In this document: piece by piece, positions 49,018 to 59,149 of the stretch
Numbering within the stretch: the first letter of the stretch is position 1
Layout: each line of letters starts with the position of its first letter
Source: Asparagopsis taxiformis
Lineage: Eukaryota > Rhodophyta > Florideophyceae > Bonnemaisoniales > Bonnemaisoniaceae
Assembly (NCBI GenBank): GCA_030407315.1
Contig: JALQPE010002454.1
Location: 1-64,000 of the forward strand
Reading direction: 5' to 3'
Length of the DNA stretch: 64,000 nucleotides
Notes under the pieces: generated by a model
Databases searched by the model: none
The model's input: only the letters and a program-made list of their open reading frames with translations
Told to the model about the DNA's origin: nothing
Position numbers and translations under genes: made by a program

Positions 49018-49491
49018 ATTCAATCGATAAATGAAAATGTAGGTGGATACGTTCGTTCGTCCCGTGCTCTTTCTTGCACAGCTTTCATCTCTGATAACTT
49101 GTCCTATGCTGAAGATCAAATGCAGGGAATCGACAGTTCCGACGGCAGGATGGTTCCAAATTCAGACACAAAGTTGTATTTTATCTCTCAAAAAGAATCT
49201 ACTACAATATCTACGAGTGCAGACGATAGAAAGCACAAATATCCTACCAACTGTGCAACAATGCTGCGAATGAATTTCCATGTACAATCACCAGAACAGT
49301 TTGGTTAGCCTCAAGAAAACGTAAACGCGCCGCAAAAACATGCACACCAAGCTGTCTCTGTCTTTCGCGTATCCTCAAAAATGCCATCTCGTGACATTTA
49401 GTAGGCCGGTAATTCCAAAAGTATAATAATATCTTCATTGAACAGGTGAAATCAACATAACTGAAGCACTTACCTCGAATGTAGTAGCCAT
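48937..49491 (-). CDS. Candidate small three-exon gene (possible OB-fold protein)
   Basis: Built from splice signals: exon 1 49474-49491 (ATG, 18 nt, MATTFE) ends at GTAAGT; exon 2 49248-49387; exon 3 48937-49108, reached through GTAGGA...TTCAG. All joins keep the frame and give 109 residues. A TATATAAA-type box lies about 50 bp upstream on the same strand (49541-49550). Exon 2 and 3 read LGVHVFAARLRFLEANQ, TVLVIVHGNSFAALLHS and IGQVIRDES, a strand pattern like a small OB-fold of the size of RPA3 or TEN1. That identity is inference. The last exon overlaps the 3' end of bystin on the opposite strand by about 80 nt. Confidence 0.35.
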
Positions 49492-49846
49492 GACTGCAAT
49501 GTTGATGCCCGAGCAGCTCGACCGAAGGTCTTCGGCAGAGTTTATATAGAGGTGGAATCGAGCCGTCACAGTCCCCCACGGCGGAACTTCCGATGGGCGT
49601 CGCTGTACCGTACGACGGCGATGCATCTGAATCACCAAAGTTTCTCTAAATTTGGCTCACTTTTCACATGCTCAGCGCCCGGAGCTTCGCATAACTAAAT
49701 TACAAATATTTTGCCCATTTTCAGTTTTCTTCCATGACTCGTAGAGGCGAGACGACGGCCGGGATCCAATTCCTCAACTCATTGTTCACCCTAGTCCCCC
49801 AACTCATAGCTCCTATCATCCCTCGCTCAAGTGCCGGAGTGCCAAA

Positions 49847-50530
49847 ATGTCAACCAACGCCGTTGTTTCCGCACAGGCAGTGGACAATGAAGTCAAAGCA
49901 ACTGCAGCGGCCGCCTCACCAAAGTTACCGAGAAAGCCTTCCCATTCCGCTCTTTCCAGAAGAGCTTTACAACGACAAAGCAAGCAATATCGTAAAGTTC
50001 CAGTGCCGCCACACAGAATGACGCCTCTCAAATCGCGTTGGATGGAAATTTACGAACCAATTGTCAAGTATCTCAAACTGCAAATTCGCATGAATATGCG
50101 CACCAAGACAGTCGAACTCAAAACCAGTTCTGCTACCTCAGATACAGGTTCTCTTCAAAAGGGTGCCGATTTTGTTCGAGCTTTCATTCTTGGATTCGCT
50201 GTCGCCGATGCCATTGCTCTGATCCGACTCGATGATCTTTACATTGAATCATTTGAGGTGCGTGATATTCGCTCAACGCTCAAGGGAGATCATTTGGCCA
50301 GAGCTGTTGGTCGAATCGCCGGTAAGGATGGAAGGACAAAATTTACGATTGAGAATGCTACCAAGACAAGGATTGTTGTAGCCGATACCAAGCTACATAT
50401 CCTTGGTTCCTATGAGAATACTAGATTGGCGCGTCATGCTATTTCGTCCCTTGTGCTCGGTGCCTCCCCGGGTAAGATCTATAACAAGTTGAGAACTGTT
50501 AGTGCTCGCTTGAATGAGCGCAAATTTTGA
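49847..50530 (+). CDS. PNO1: PNO1 (Dim2/Rrp20), KH-domain 40S assembly factor
   Basis: 227 residues from ATG, the usual length. It binds pre-18S rRNA beside the 3' cleavage site, recruits Dim1 and restrains NOB1. The sequence shows the family's invariant parts: PVPPHRMTPLKSRWMEIYEPIV, LQIRMNMRTKTVELKT, then FVRAFILGFAVADAIALIRLDDLYIESFE. The KH domain carries GRIAGKDGRTKFTIEN (the GxxG loop) and ILGSYENTRLARHAI, ending with SPGKIYNKLRTVSARLNERKF. Convergent with the DUF819 gene. Confidence 0.95.
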   Translation: MSTNAVVSAQAVDNEVKATAAAASPKLPRKPSHSALSRRALQRQSKQYRKVPVPPHRMTPLKSRWMEIYEPIVKYLKLQIRMNMRTKTVELKTSSATSDTGSLQKGADFVRAFILGFAVADAIALIRLDDLYIESFEVRDIRSTLKGDHLARAVGRIAGKDGRTKFTIENATKTRIVVADTKLHILGSYENTRLARHAISSLVLGASPGKIYNKLRTVSARLNERKF

Positions 50531-50647
50531 TATCTCCAGTTTGTATTATAGATTTCAGAATCCCTTTGGTGTACATTACTTTCAAGAAATTGCTTGTTCA
50601 GATGCAGAACAACTGGCGCAAACCGGTAAATGGTATTCATTCTAAAT

Positions 50648-52066
50648 TCAGCGAGGCTTGAGAAGCAAATGTCCCATACCAAGTGAGGCAAATGTCGCAA
50701 TGCTATACCCAAACACCCCAACAAGTAGAGCGGGAATAATTAGCCGTTCCCAATCCTTCGCCGCAGCCATCCCAGCTGCTGTTGTGGGACCTCCCACATT
50801 CGCATTGGACGCCAAGAGTAACTCTGACAAGTGCATCCTTAGCAGTCGACCAACTACAAGTACGAATGCGAGATGCACACCGAGCTGCACAGTGGAAAAT
50901 AGAAATAGCATAGGAGCTTTGCGAATCACACTAGCAATAGAACCACCTGCACCAGTCACAGCGAAGAAAATCTGCATGAACAAGATCCCAAGTCCATTCG
51001 CCGCGTCCTTATACCGAGACAAAAGATGTGGGAACGCAGTAGCTACGATCAATACCAATGCTGTTACAACTGGGATCGCTCCCAATTGTATTGGAAGCAA
51101 GGAGTTTATATATGTGCCCAAAGCCACTAAGCATGCAGCGATCGCCAGTGCAGCAGACATGTCAGGTGTGGAAATAGATGCAGTTTCAATTTCTGCATCC
51201 TCACCAACCAATTCTTTCCTGGTCCCATTGGCAACCACGGCAGCGCGTGGAGGCTGAGACACCCCCCGTGCAAGTACAAGCAAAAGCATAAAGTAAAGCG
51301 CAACAACAAGATTGTCCGCCGCCAGACCAGCGGCTACGGAAGCGGGAGCTGCTCCTGTCGCTTCCGCCGTAGCAACATAGTTTACGGCCCCGCCAATATG
51401 ACGGGCACAGAGAGACGCAGCGATTTTCCACGCATCTGGACCAAGCGTTGATGTAAGTGGAACAAAACGCCAGGATATGACTGTACCAAGCAATGTTCCA
51501 ATGGTGCCGACGAGGAAGGCGGAGAGCAGCGCTCCTGTCTCTCGAAGTACACGACGTAGATCGGCGCCGAATAAGAGAAGTGGCACTGCAAGAGGAACTA
51601 GTTTCGAAGTGACAAATGTGTACGACGGATGGGTAATTGGAAGCAACGTAAGATTCGAAAGAAAAAGCGTTAATAAGGCAGTTACAAGAGGCGCAGAGAG
51701 TGCTGCACCGATGCCAGTGCGAGTGGATAGAAGGCCTAGGGAAGCAGATACGAGAAGGAGGGAAACAACGGTCCAGGGCGAGGCTGGTGGAAGAGCGAAT
51801 GCAAGGGGGAAAACGATGTTGGATGCGGAGTTGGGGAAAGAAATTGGTTGAGGTAGGACGGCTCGAGGCGCACAGTGTGAATAGCGGTGTGGGATACGAT
51901 GAGTTGGTAATGGGCAATTCCAATGGCGATGGCTTGGAGGGAGGAATGTTCGCGAGCAGGGAGTGGTAGATATAAAAGTGGCCAACGGTTTCGGCATGAT
52001 GAATACTTGTCCGCAGGGGAAAGTTCGGGAATGTCCGTTGAAGACAGTTGAGATCGTCCGCATCAT
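50648..52066 (-). CDS. DUF819 family membrane protein, probably organelle-targeted
   Basis: 472 residues from the ATG at 52064-52066; a second ATG at codon 24 (51997) is also possible. After a Ser/Thr/Arg/Pro-rich N-terminus of about 80 residues, which could be a transit peptide, come about ten hydrophobic helices. The family's conserved blocks are visible: LVPLAVPLLLFGADLRRVLRETG, ISWRFVPLTSTLGPDAWKIA, CARHIGGAVNYVATAEATG and SNANVGGPTTAAGMAAAKDW. DUF819 (YjcL-type) proteins occur in bacteria and plastid-bearing eukaryotes; transport role unproven. The targeting to plastid or mitochondrion is inference from the N-terminus. Confidence 0.8.
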   Translation of the reverse strand: MMRTISTVFNGHSRTFPCGQVFIMPKPLATFISTTPCSRTFLPPSHRHWNCPLPTHRIPHRYSHCAPRAVLPQPISFPNSASNIVFPLAFALPPASPWTVVSLLLVSASLGLLSTRTGIGAALSAPLVTALLTLFLSNLTLLPITHPSYTFVTSKLVPLAVPLLLFGADLRRVLRETGALLSAFLVGTIGTLLGTVISWRFVPLTSTLGPDAWKIAASLCARHIGGAVNYVATAEATGAAPASVAAGLAADNLVVALYFMLLLVLARGVSQPPRAAVVANGTRKELVGEDAEIETASISTPDMSAALAIAACLVALGTYINSLLPIQLGAIPVVTALVLIVATAFPHLLSRYKDAANGLGILFMQIFFAVTGAGGSIASVIRKAPMLFLFSTVQLGVHLAFVLVVGRLLRMHLSELLLASNANVGGPTTAAGMAAAKDWERLIIPALLVGVFGYSIATFASLGMGHLLLKPR

Positions 52067-52268
52067 TCGAGAGGATCAAATAGATCGACAGATCAATTCA
52101 CAGCTCACACACTCCATACACGTGTCCACTATAAATTTCTGGCCCATCTAATTGTTTACTTGTAATGTCGGTTCGTCTGCTACTTTGCAATGCAAACGCT
52201 TGGCTCATATTCAACATTTCTTATCGCCAGCACTTGATGTTCTCCATCTTGCGACAATCGTCGATGCC

Positions 52269-53963
52269 ATGTCTCACTCTCCCCCTTCTTCACCGCTACC
52301 GCCCTTGCCGCCGCAGCAACCACCCCAACAGAGTACCATAAAGCGAGCTGTGCGTCGCGCAGGTGTAACTGTCGCCAACAACGCCCGCCGAAGACGTCGT
52401 GTCAATGCATCGGTTCGTCCGTCCGCACAGCCACCCAATTCTCCCGAGCCAGAAACCGATACTTCTGCTCCGCCATTTCACGTGCGCTCCAAATCTAGTC
52501 CAACTGTCCTCTCCACTTTTCTTCCTCCATCTTCCTCCACCTCCTCTAACACGCAAAATAACACCGCCACGACCTCTACATCCAATGAAATTCAACCGGC
52601 TCCAACAACTTCAGACGCTCAGACGAGCAGCAGAAAGTCGATAAAATCTACCCTGGACATCCGAAACCGACTGCGGTCAAAGCGTACATCACCAGAACCA
52701 GGTGCACCACCTCCACATCGGCGTAGGGATGACCTGCGCCAGACCATACTCCTTTCCTTCCCAGAGTATGACTCTTCGACTGTGGCTGCCTTACTTAAGC
52801 GATACCATGGCGACTGTGCGCGTGTTTTTGCAAAGCTACACGAATTTCGCTCCGATCGTTCTGCTACTCCAGCTTCTGCCTCAACATCTACAACAACCAA
52901 GCAGAACAAAACACATGATTCACATCCCAGTCAGGGAAAATCTACAACCCTTCGTTCGCCCCGATGGCATCGTCATAGCCAACAGGATGCAAGCCCACAT
53001 CCTGGTGTAGCCAACAATAATCAGAATCCCAGCGTCTCATCACCAACATTGAACAGAAACACTACTATTTCATCATCTCCACGACCGGAATCCTCGCAGC
53101 CTATTCCTATAGCTCAGCCATCGGCTTCAAACCCAGCGCTGTATCAGACTGCTTCTTCATCATCACTTGCTGCAGAAACAAGCATCAGCTCGGACGCCAG
53201 CTCTGCAAGTAGTACAGCTACACTCCAAAGCGCACCAAGTGTTCAAAATTTTACGGTTGAAACAGACACGATCTCGCCGAAACGCAGTGGAAAGCGAAGG
53301 CGTAGTTCGCTGACAGCTGGAAAAAATTCAGCAAGCGTATATGCTGCATCGCTACCGTCGCTGGGTAGTGCACCCGATACAAAAAGCGGTGGAAGCGTAG
53401 CGTCGGAAACACAAGGAACATACAGTGAGAGCACAGCAGAGATTAAAGTGCGAGAGGGAGTAGCTGTTGAACGCGAACAGGTTCTGAACGCTAGACGTTC
53501 TGCGTCATCCAGACCACCGAGGGTGGTATCACAGAACGACTTGCGACTGCAAAACTGCTCTACCTTTCGGGAGTTGCAAGCCACTGTGGAACGATTAGAG
53601 CAAACTCTGCAGCAATTTGAGGCAGAGAGCTTAGCGCGTAGAAGGGAATTGATGCACAAGATTGAAGTAAGCGAATCAGAACGGACAGCTCTAGAGCAGC
53701 AGCGCGAAGCACTGATGTATGAACTGGAGGAAAGCCAAAAGAAGCAGTTGAAGACAGAGCAGTACTTAGATATCATGCGAACTGATCTACAGCAAGCCAT
53801 CAATCAGAACCAGTCGAGGTTTTTCGTGATACTTCGGGCTGGACTGCATAATTTTCTGTATTACATATTGGCATACCTGGTTCCTATCTTGGCGTTTCTG
53901 ATTCGGTGTGTTCGAGATGGAGTCATCGTTTTGAGGCGAAAGATAAAAGCAAGGAAGAGCTGA
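52269..53963 (+). CDS. CUE-domain protein with C-terminal membrane anchor
   Basis: 564 residues from the ATG at 52269; the frame extends upstream only to a TTG at 52152. The N-terminus is Pro/Ser-rich with a basic stretch (NARRRRR). Residues about 153-195 (DLRQTILLSFPEYDSSTVAALLKRYHGDCARVFAKLHEF) fit a ubiquitin-binding CUE domain, with FP in place of the usual MFP and the dileucine-type ALL. A long Ser/Thr-rich linker follows, then a coiled coil (about 430-510) and a single hydrophobic segment near the end (about 520-550) followed by a basic tail. The layout is that of a tail-anchored protein with its ubiquitin-binding part facing the cytosol, possibly in ER quality control or trafficking. 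Confidence 0.6.
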   Translation: MSHSPPSSPLPPLPPQQPPQQSTIKRAVRRAGVTVANNARRRRRVNASVRPSAQPPNSPEPETDTSAPPFHVRSKSSPTVLSTFLPPSSSTSSNTQNNTATTSTSNEIQPAPTTSDAQTSSRKSIKSTLDIRNRLRSKRTSPEPGAPPPHRRRDDLRQTILLSFPEYDSSTVAALLKRYHGDCARVFAKLHEFRSDRSATPASASTSTTTKQNKTHDSHPSQGKSTTLRSPRWHRHSQQDASPHPGVANNNQNPSVSSPTLNRNTTISSSPRPESSQPIPIAQPSASNPALYQTASSSSLAAETSISSDASSASSTATLQSAPSVQNFTVETDTISPKRSGKRRRSSLTAGKNSASVYAASLPSLGSAPDTKSGGSVASETQGTYSESTAEIKVREGVAVEREQVLNARRSASSRPPRVVSQNDLRLQNCSTFRELQATVERLEQTLQQFEAESLARRRELMHKIEVSESERTALEQQREALMYELEESQKKQLKTEQYLDIMRTDLQQAINQNQSRFFVILRAGLHNFLYYILAYLVPILAFLIRCVRDGVIVLRRKIKARKS

Positions 53964-55190
53964 CAGAAACCGTGATGTATTCAGGTTTACATAGTTTAAT
54001 CAGGCTGGCGATATTTATCGATGATAGCAATGTGAGCACCGCGAAGTAGACTTGGTATTATTGCGGAATAAACAACAAACTTCTACTTTATACATGTTTC
54101 GCAGAACTTCCTGGGTGGGCGGAGCTTCAAGTCAGCATTGACGATGCACGCCTGAGATAAATTATGGCGGGTAAATCGGTGTACGCTTAGTGAATTATTT
54201 TGAGGTGCTCATCACACTCGAGGAGCATTTGCTGCCATATCGAATAGATTCCTAGCGCTGTGGTACGTGCGTACCTAGCTCTGCGGTCAGGATGTTGTCA
54301 CGAGATCCGATTGGGCGGAAACTTATCGGCTGCACGTTGGGAACTGATGAAGCAGTAGGCATCTTTGCACGGTTTGAGTGTCGCGAGAGATGTCGAAGTA
54401 CGTGCTGGTTCTGTGGCGTAAAGCAGGATGATCAAGTCGAGGATGGACTACGGCGGTGGAACATGAATTGAAAATCTGCTACAACAATATTTTGAAATCA
54501 TGCGTGGAAGCCAGTGATTATGCTCCGTGAAGGTGTATGCACGGATCATACCTGTCGGGTGGAATCGAGCCTTTCAACGCACGCATGGGTCGATGCTCGA
54601 GTCTTCGGTGTTTTGATATGTTTTGCAGCACGCAGCTGCGGCGTCAACAAAGCGAATGGTGTGTAGGTAAATGCTCTACTTGACGCAAAGCTATGCGGAA
54701 TCCTCGTTGGCGATGTTGAGAGAGCAATTGCACAGTGAGCGTGTAGATCAACTAACTGTAAATTCAATCGTGCAGGACAGTTGACGAGCAAGCGTCTCGC
54801 CTGTGGTGCGGATACAGGAGGATCCAGCAGCGTCGAGACGCTCAGGTGCTTGTAACGGGATAAGCTGGCCATGGGCCAGAAGCGCTGGACTCTGATGCAT
54901 CGGACAGCCGTGTTGGCAGATGGTCCTGGAAGGATCTGGGAGTAGGAACGCCATGTCCTTGTGGCTGGTTCTGTTTACACAAACTTGTAAGCGGAGATAG
55001 CGTGCAAAGGCCAAACTGACATTTAACCACAGATCTGCTACAAGTAAACTGGTTACCGCCTTTTGCTATCTCGAGTTTTGAACTTTCAAATTCGTCCAAT
55101 CGCGTTCAATTGACAGCGCACACACTCTGATTCCACTTGGCCAGTCCATCTGCCATCACCTGTTTTTATGACACAACAAAAAATTCAAAA
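53964..55190. other. 1.2-kb gap without a supported gene
   Basis: Several overlapping open frames of 80-110 codons lie on the minus strand (about 54550-55100), with GTATGAT- and TTTACAG-type splice-like signals. I could not assemble a convincing protein from them. Confidence 0.4.
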
Positions 55191-55340
55191 ATGTCACCAC
55201 GCACAGATCTAAATCTGTTTGGCAACAATAAATACTCGACCGTCATTCGCGCAATGCTCGACACAGCGTATCAGCAAACTCACCCTCAACATGCGCATCC
55301 CAGCCGCACCCGCTCCACCACCTCTAACGCTCCCAACTGA
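55191..55340 (+). CDS. Upstream open reading frame overlapping the Wee1 start
   Basis: A 49-codon frame with ATG at 55191 that ends 50 nt inside the Wee1 coding region in another phase. It could lower Wee1 translation, or it could be the true N-terminus joined to the kinase frame by an indel or an unseen intron. It has no known domain. Confidence 0.25.
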   Translation: MSPRTDLNLFGNNKYSTVIRAMLDTAYQQTHPQHAHPSRTRSTTSNAPN

Positions 55341-57201
55341 ATCCGATGACGCCGTCATATCCCAACCACCGCTCAGCACTCCGGTAGACCAGCCCGTCAT
55401 ACATCGCGAGGCCATCACCGCATCGCCGCATCGCACAGCTGTGAAACGTCGTCGCACCGTATTCAATGCTCCACCGATTCCATACGATGATGTGGTGCGT
55501 CGCTCCTGCACTAATGCCCCCAAAAATACCCTCTTCTCCTGCCGATCCTTCCTCAACGACGACGATTCGCTTCAGCACTCCTCTTCTCAACTATTTTCGC
55601 AGCGAGAAATGCCCGAAATGTCACAAGACACTCTGGCGCTCTTCCCCAACATTGTGCGCGAGCACCAGCTCATGGCCCTGCCAAAAGTGCGCAATAGTCA
55701 ATCCTCATCCAAGAGTGATCTCGCTGATCCCCCCTGCCGCAGACTAGCCAACACGCGCCGTCCAAAGGACGCATCGATCGGGTTGGCGCGCGCTAGTCTT
55801 ATTTCAACTCTTGCCGGCGCCGAAGCAATGCACAATCCGTTCTTGATTTCTCGTGATGAAAATCCAGCTGCTGATATCATTGGTGAACAATCTGTTAGTA
55901 GTGCTGAGCATGCAATGCAGAAAAAGCACAACGCGTCGGAGAGTTTTCTCAACCTCAACAACGCATTCCAATCAGACGACGACGATCTGGCAAGACATAA
56001 GCGGACAGCTGCGCCATACTCCCTCCCTTCCGAGCATAGGAAAAAGCATGAGGCAGAAAAGCTAAAAGTTCTAAAGTTATTGCTTGTGTCAAGCACTCAG
56101 AGCAGAAACTTTGCTATCGATTTCGAGCAAGTTGCTCTTGCGGGCGTAGGTGGCTTTTCAGAAGTCTTCCGAGCAAAGCATCGCTTAGATGGTTGCACGT
56201 ATGCTGTGAAGAAAAACCAAAAGCCGCTTCACAGCGACAAGGCAAGACTAGATTCTTTGCAGGAAGTGTTTGCTCTGTCAGCACTTCAAGGGCATCCAAA
56301 CATTCTGCGGTATCACGATGCATGGTTCGAGGACAGAGGGAAATACCTACTCCTACAAACGGAATTCCTTCCTGAGGGAAACTTACAAACTCTGTATACC
56401 GACAAATTACGTGCAATGCCGCTTACAGACCTTCTCGCACTCGTGTCTGACGTCAGCTGTGCACTCTCCCATATGCACAGTAAGGGGATTGTTCATCTTG
56501 ACATAAAGCCAGATAATATCTTCCGTTGCAGTCGCGGTATGGTGCGGGACTCGTTCATTGTGGGAGATTTTGGATTAGCATGTCATGTAGATGGATATGA
56601 CGCACGGCCAACTGAAGGTGATTCAAGATATCTTTGTCCCGAGGCACTAACAGAAAGTAGTCGATTCCGTCCAAGTCCCAATTCCGATCGACACTTGGTC
56701 CTGAACGACGAAGACTCGGATATATCACCTACTCCGAAAAAATCGCGAAGGGTGACGGCATCCAAGCCAGAGTCATTCCGCGACCTCCGTGCAGAAGATG
56801 TGTTTTCCCTCGGGGCAAGTATTTACGAACTTGCAATGGGCGTTCCACTGAAGAAATCGGGTCCACAATGGCGGGCATTGAGAACGGACACGGAAGGAGT
56901 TTCAAGAGAGGTAGAAGAAAAGTGCGGATCATCGGTCCTTGCACGTATAGTGCGCAGATGTCTGGAGCGCGATCCGAAGAAGCGAGCCACAGCTGTCGAA
57001 ATCAGACAAACTGTGCAGGCACATGACTCGTCGGAGAGTGCTCGTAAGATAAAGCAACTTGAAAAGGAGCTGAGTGAAGCGCAGGCAAGAATCAAGAAGT
57101 TTGAAAAAGTGACATCGTCAATCCTCGCAAGTGGCGAAGCCGGGCGACGGCAATATCGCAGTACTCGCTCACAAGGTGCGAAGATGCGAACGTTTGTATA
57201 G
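55291..57201 (+). CDS. WEE1: Wee1-type protein kinase
   Basis: 636 residues from the ATG at 55291 (the frame opens upstream only with TTG). Wee1 phosphorylates and inhibits CDK1. The N-terminal about 270 residues are disordered with KRRR and Ser/Pro motifs. The kinase domain spans about 276-575: GVGGFSEVF, YAVKKN (about 305), HLDIKPDN (about 401), VGDFGLACH (about 423) and EGDSRYLCPEAL. The EGD-x-RYL block after the activation segment is diagnostic of Wee1/Myt1. An insert (about 455-495) precedes DLRAEDVFSLGASIYELA. A C-terminal coiled coil (about 580-610) ends the protein. No membrane segment is seen, so Wee1 is favoured over Myt1. Confidence 0.88.
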   Translation: MRIPAAPAPPPLTLPTESDDAVISQPPLSTPVDQPVIHREAITASPHRTAVKRRRTVFNAPPIPYDDVVRRSCTNAPKNTLFSCRSFLNDDDSLQHSSSQLFSQREMPEMSQDTLALFPNIVREHQLMALPKVRNSQSSSKSDLADPPCRRLANTRRPKDASIGLARASLISTLAGAEAMHNPFLISRDENPAADIIGEQSVSSAEHAMQKKHNASESFLNLNNAFQSDDDDLARHKRTAAPYSLPSEHRKKHEAEKLKVLKLLLVSSTQSRNFAIDFEQVALAGVGGFSEVFRAKHRLDGCTYAVKKNQKPLHSDKARLDSLQEVFALSALQGHPNILRYHDAWFEDRGKYLLLQTEFLPEGNLQTLYTDKLRAMPLTDLLALVSDVSCALSHMHSKGIVHLDIKPDNIFRCSRGMVRDSFIVGDFGLACHVDGYDARPTEGDSRYLCPEALTESSRFRPSPNSDRHLVLNDEDSDISPTPKKSRRVTASKPESFRDLRAEDVFSLGASIYELAMGVPLKKSGPQWRALRTDTEGVSREVEEKCGSSVLARIVRRCLERDPKKRATAVEIRQTVQAHDSSESARKIKQLEKELSEAQARIKKFEKVTSSILASGEAGRRQYRSTRSQGAKMRTFV

Positions 57202-57559
57202 TTTTGTGTACGGGTAACTAGAAATGTAACGAGAGTTTGAATAAACATGCGGAACGATGTCGTGCCAAAGGGTCCGGCACTTTGTCAACTTGATTTCCAG
57301 TCGTTACAAGATTGAGATAACTGTCGAAATATTTCGAAACATTTCAGAATTTGGTTTAGGGTTTATCAAATTTGAACATATTCGGTTTAAGAAGTGCATC
57401 CGAGGCCAATGTTGCAAGACGCCGTCGGAAACATTGATTTTTCACAATTTACCGCGAAGCAGTGCTGTGCGTTTCACATTCGCCCCTCGTATTTAACAAT
57501 CCACTTCTGTCGGACACCACGCCCTTGTTCTGTCACCAAGCTTCTTTGTCAAACTCATC
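57202..57559 (+). promoter_or_regulatory. Short upstream region of eIF1A
   Basis: The 358-bp gap between Wee1 and eIF1A on the same strand. AATAAA at about 57240-57245 is a polyadenylation-type signal for Wee1. No other gene. Confidence 0.4.
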
Positions 57560-58209
57560 ATGCCGAAGAATAAGGGAAAGGGAGGAAAGAACAGGCGGAG
57601 GGGTAAGAATGACAATGATGATGACAAGAGAGAACTAATCTTCAAAGAAGATGGTCAGGGTAAGTTTCTTCATTCTTCCTACGTGCTTGTGTGGTCTTGC
57701 AAGGACGATTATTTGTCCCATTTGATGGACTGAGCGTTTCGGCGCCATGTAGACGGGATTTTAGAGATATGGTATTCCTCGTTACTGAGCAAAATGAAGC
57801 GCAGGCGTTACCTGTTTTGGCAAGCTGAGAAAAACTAGTTACTGACAGCACTTGTGTTTCCTCTCCTCCTGGCCGAACTGCAGAATATGCCCAGGTAACC
57901 AGAATGCTTGGTAATGGACGTTGTGAAAGCAAGTGCTTTGACGGAACAACTCGTCTGTGCCATATTCGCGGCAAGCTACGAAAAAAGGTATGGGTCAACG
58001 CACAGGATATCGTCCTGGTGGGTCTCCGGGATTACCAGGATGACAAGGCTGATATTATTCTCAAATATTCTCCGGATGAGGCTAGAAATCTTATCAAGTA
58101 CGGTGAGATCCCAGACACGACTACTATCAACGAAAACGCCGCAGAAGGAGAAGAAGGCGAGGAAGGTGATGATGTCGTGTTTGACTTTGAAGCTATTGAT
58201 GAGATTTAG
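57560..58209 (+). CDS. EIF1A: Translation initiation factor eIF1A, one intron
   Basis: Exon 1 is 57560-57659 and exon 2 is 57884-58209, with a GTAAGT...TGCAG intron of 224 nt in phase 1. The join gives 141 residues. The N-terminal tail is basic ([18 protein letters not shown]), then [24 protein letters not shown], spanning the junction exactly as in other eIF1A proteins. The OB fold ([42 protein letters not shown]) follows, then a helix and an acidic C-terminal tail. eIF1A binds the 40S A site and promotes scanning. Confidence 0.95.
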
Positions 58210-59149
58210 TTCAAACGGCTTCTATTAGTCTCCTAGCGCTCTGTAACCACGCTAGTGTTTTCTGTGTTATTCAGATGTGCCCAGCATGTCTTCGCGTGTA
58301 TTACTCGGCATATGTTCCAGAGTGTAACTGCCAAATAACATAGTTACATTCTGTTGGTGCCCTTTTATCTCATAGGATCACCTTCTTGGTCCTACTTCGA
58401 GAGTTCTGTGTCATTCTTTCTGATCCGGCTTCATACAATCCGGTCGCTTCCAAGTCCTACCGCTGCCAGCTCCGCAGTCTATCTATCTTTATGAGCTGTG
58501 TTGTGCGGTGTTGTACTACCAATGTTGAAATTGTCTAAACCACTAGGGTAAATGATTTGAGAGTAAACCACTTTCTGTTGAAACTCTTCTTGCACCCTGA
58601 ACTCTGCTTGTAAGGTAGTGATCCGTGAAGTTTAGAAAAACTCGTTCAGGATACAACGCCGGCTGAACTTCGTACTGCTAGACTGACAACCATCAAGTTC
58701 ATATTGGATATATTAGGATATCCCCAGTCGACAAGAAGCTTTACGCTTCGTCTCAGTGCGACGCGGGAGCCTGAGCCATTCCACATCTACGCTACAGAAA
58801 AGGTATCCTTCAAAGTTAGTGCCTTGCTTCAACCTCGTCAATGAATCGAATCAAGAAAGCGCATCTATCCTCTACGACTACATTAACAGGACAATGTTCT
58901 GCAACGCGTTCGTTGTTGTATGTGCATAGTTCTTTATAGACAGATATATGTCTTTCCTAGACACCCAACCGCAACTACATCGCGTAGAAGACCGTAAAGA
59001 GGTGTATGGTATCATTGGCTGCTCGATACAAAGCGATCATCTTACGGAAACTAATTACCTGCTTCCTCGTTTGGATGGTACAATCTTGAAACACCTGATC
59101 TGCCCCTGGCGTTTCATTACGCTTTACTGATAAATCAATGCTCCAGACG
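58210..59149. other. Gap without a supported gene
   Basis: Nearly 1 kb between eIF1A and the delta-COP gene, which face each other. Short frames only; no repeats seen. Confidence 0.45.
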
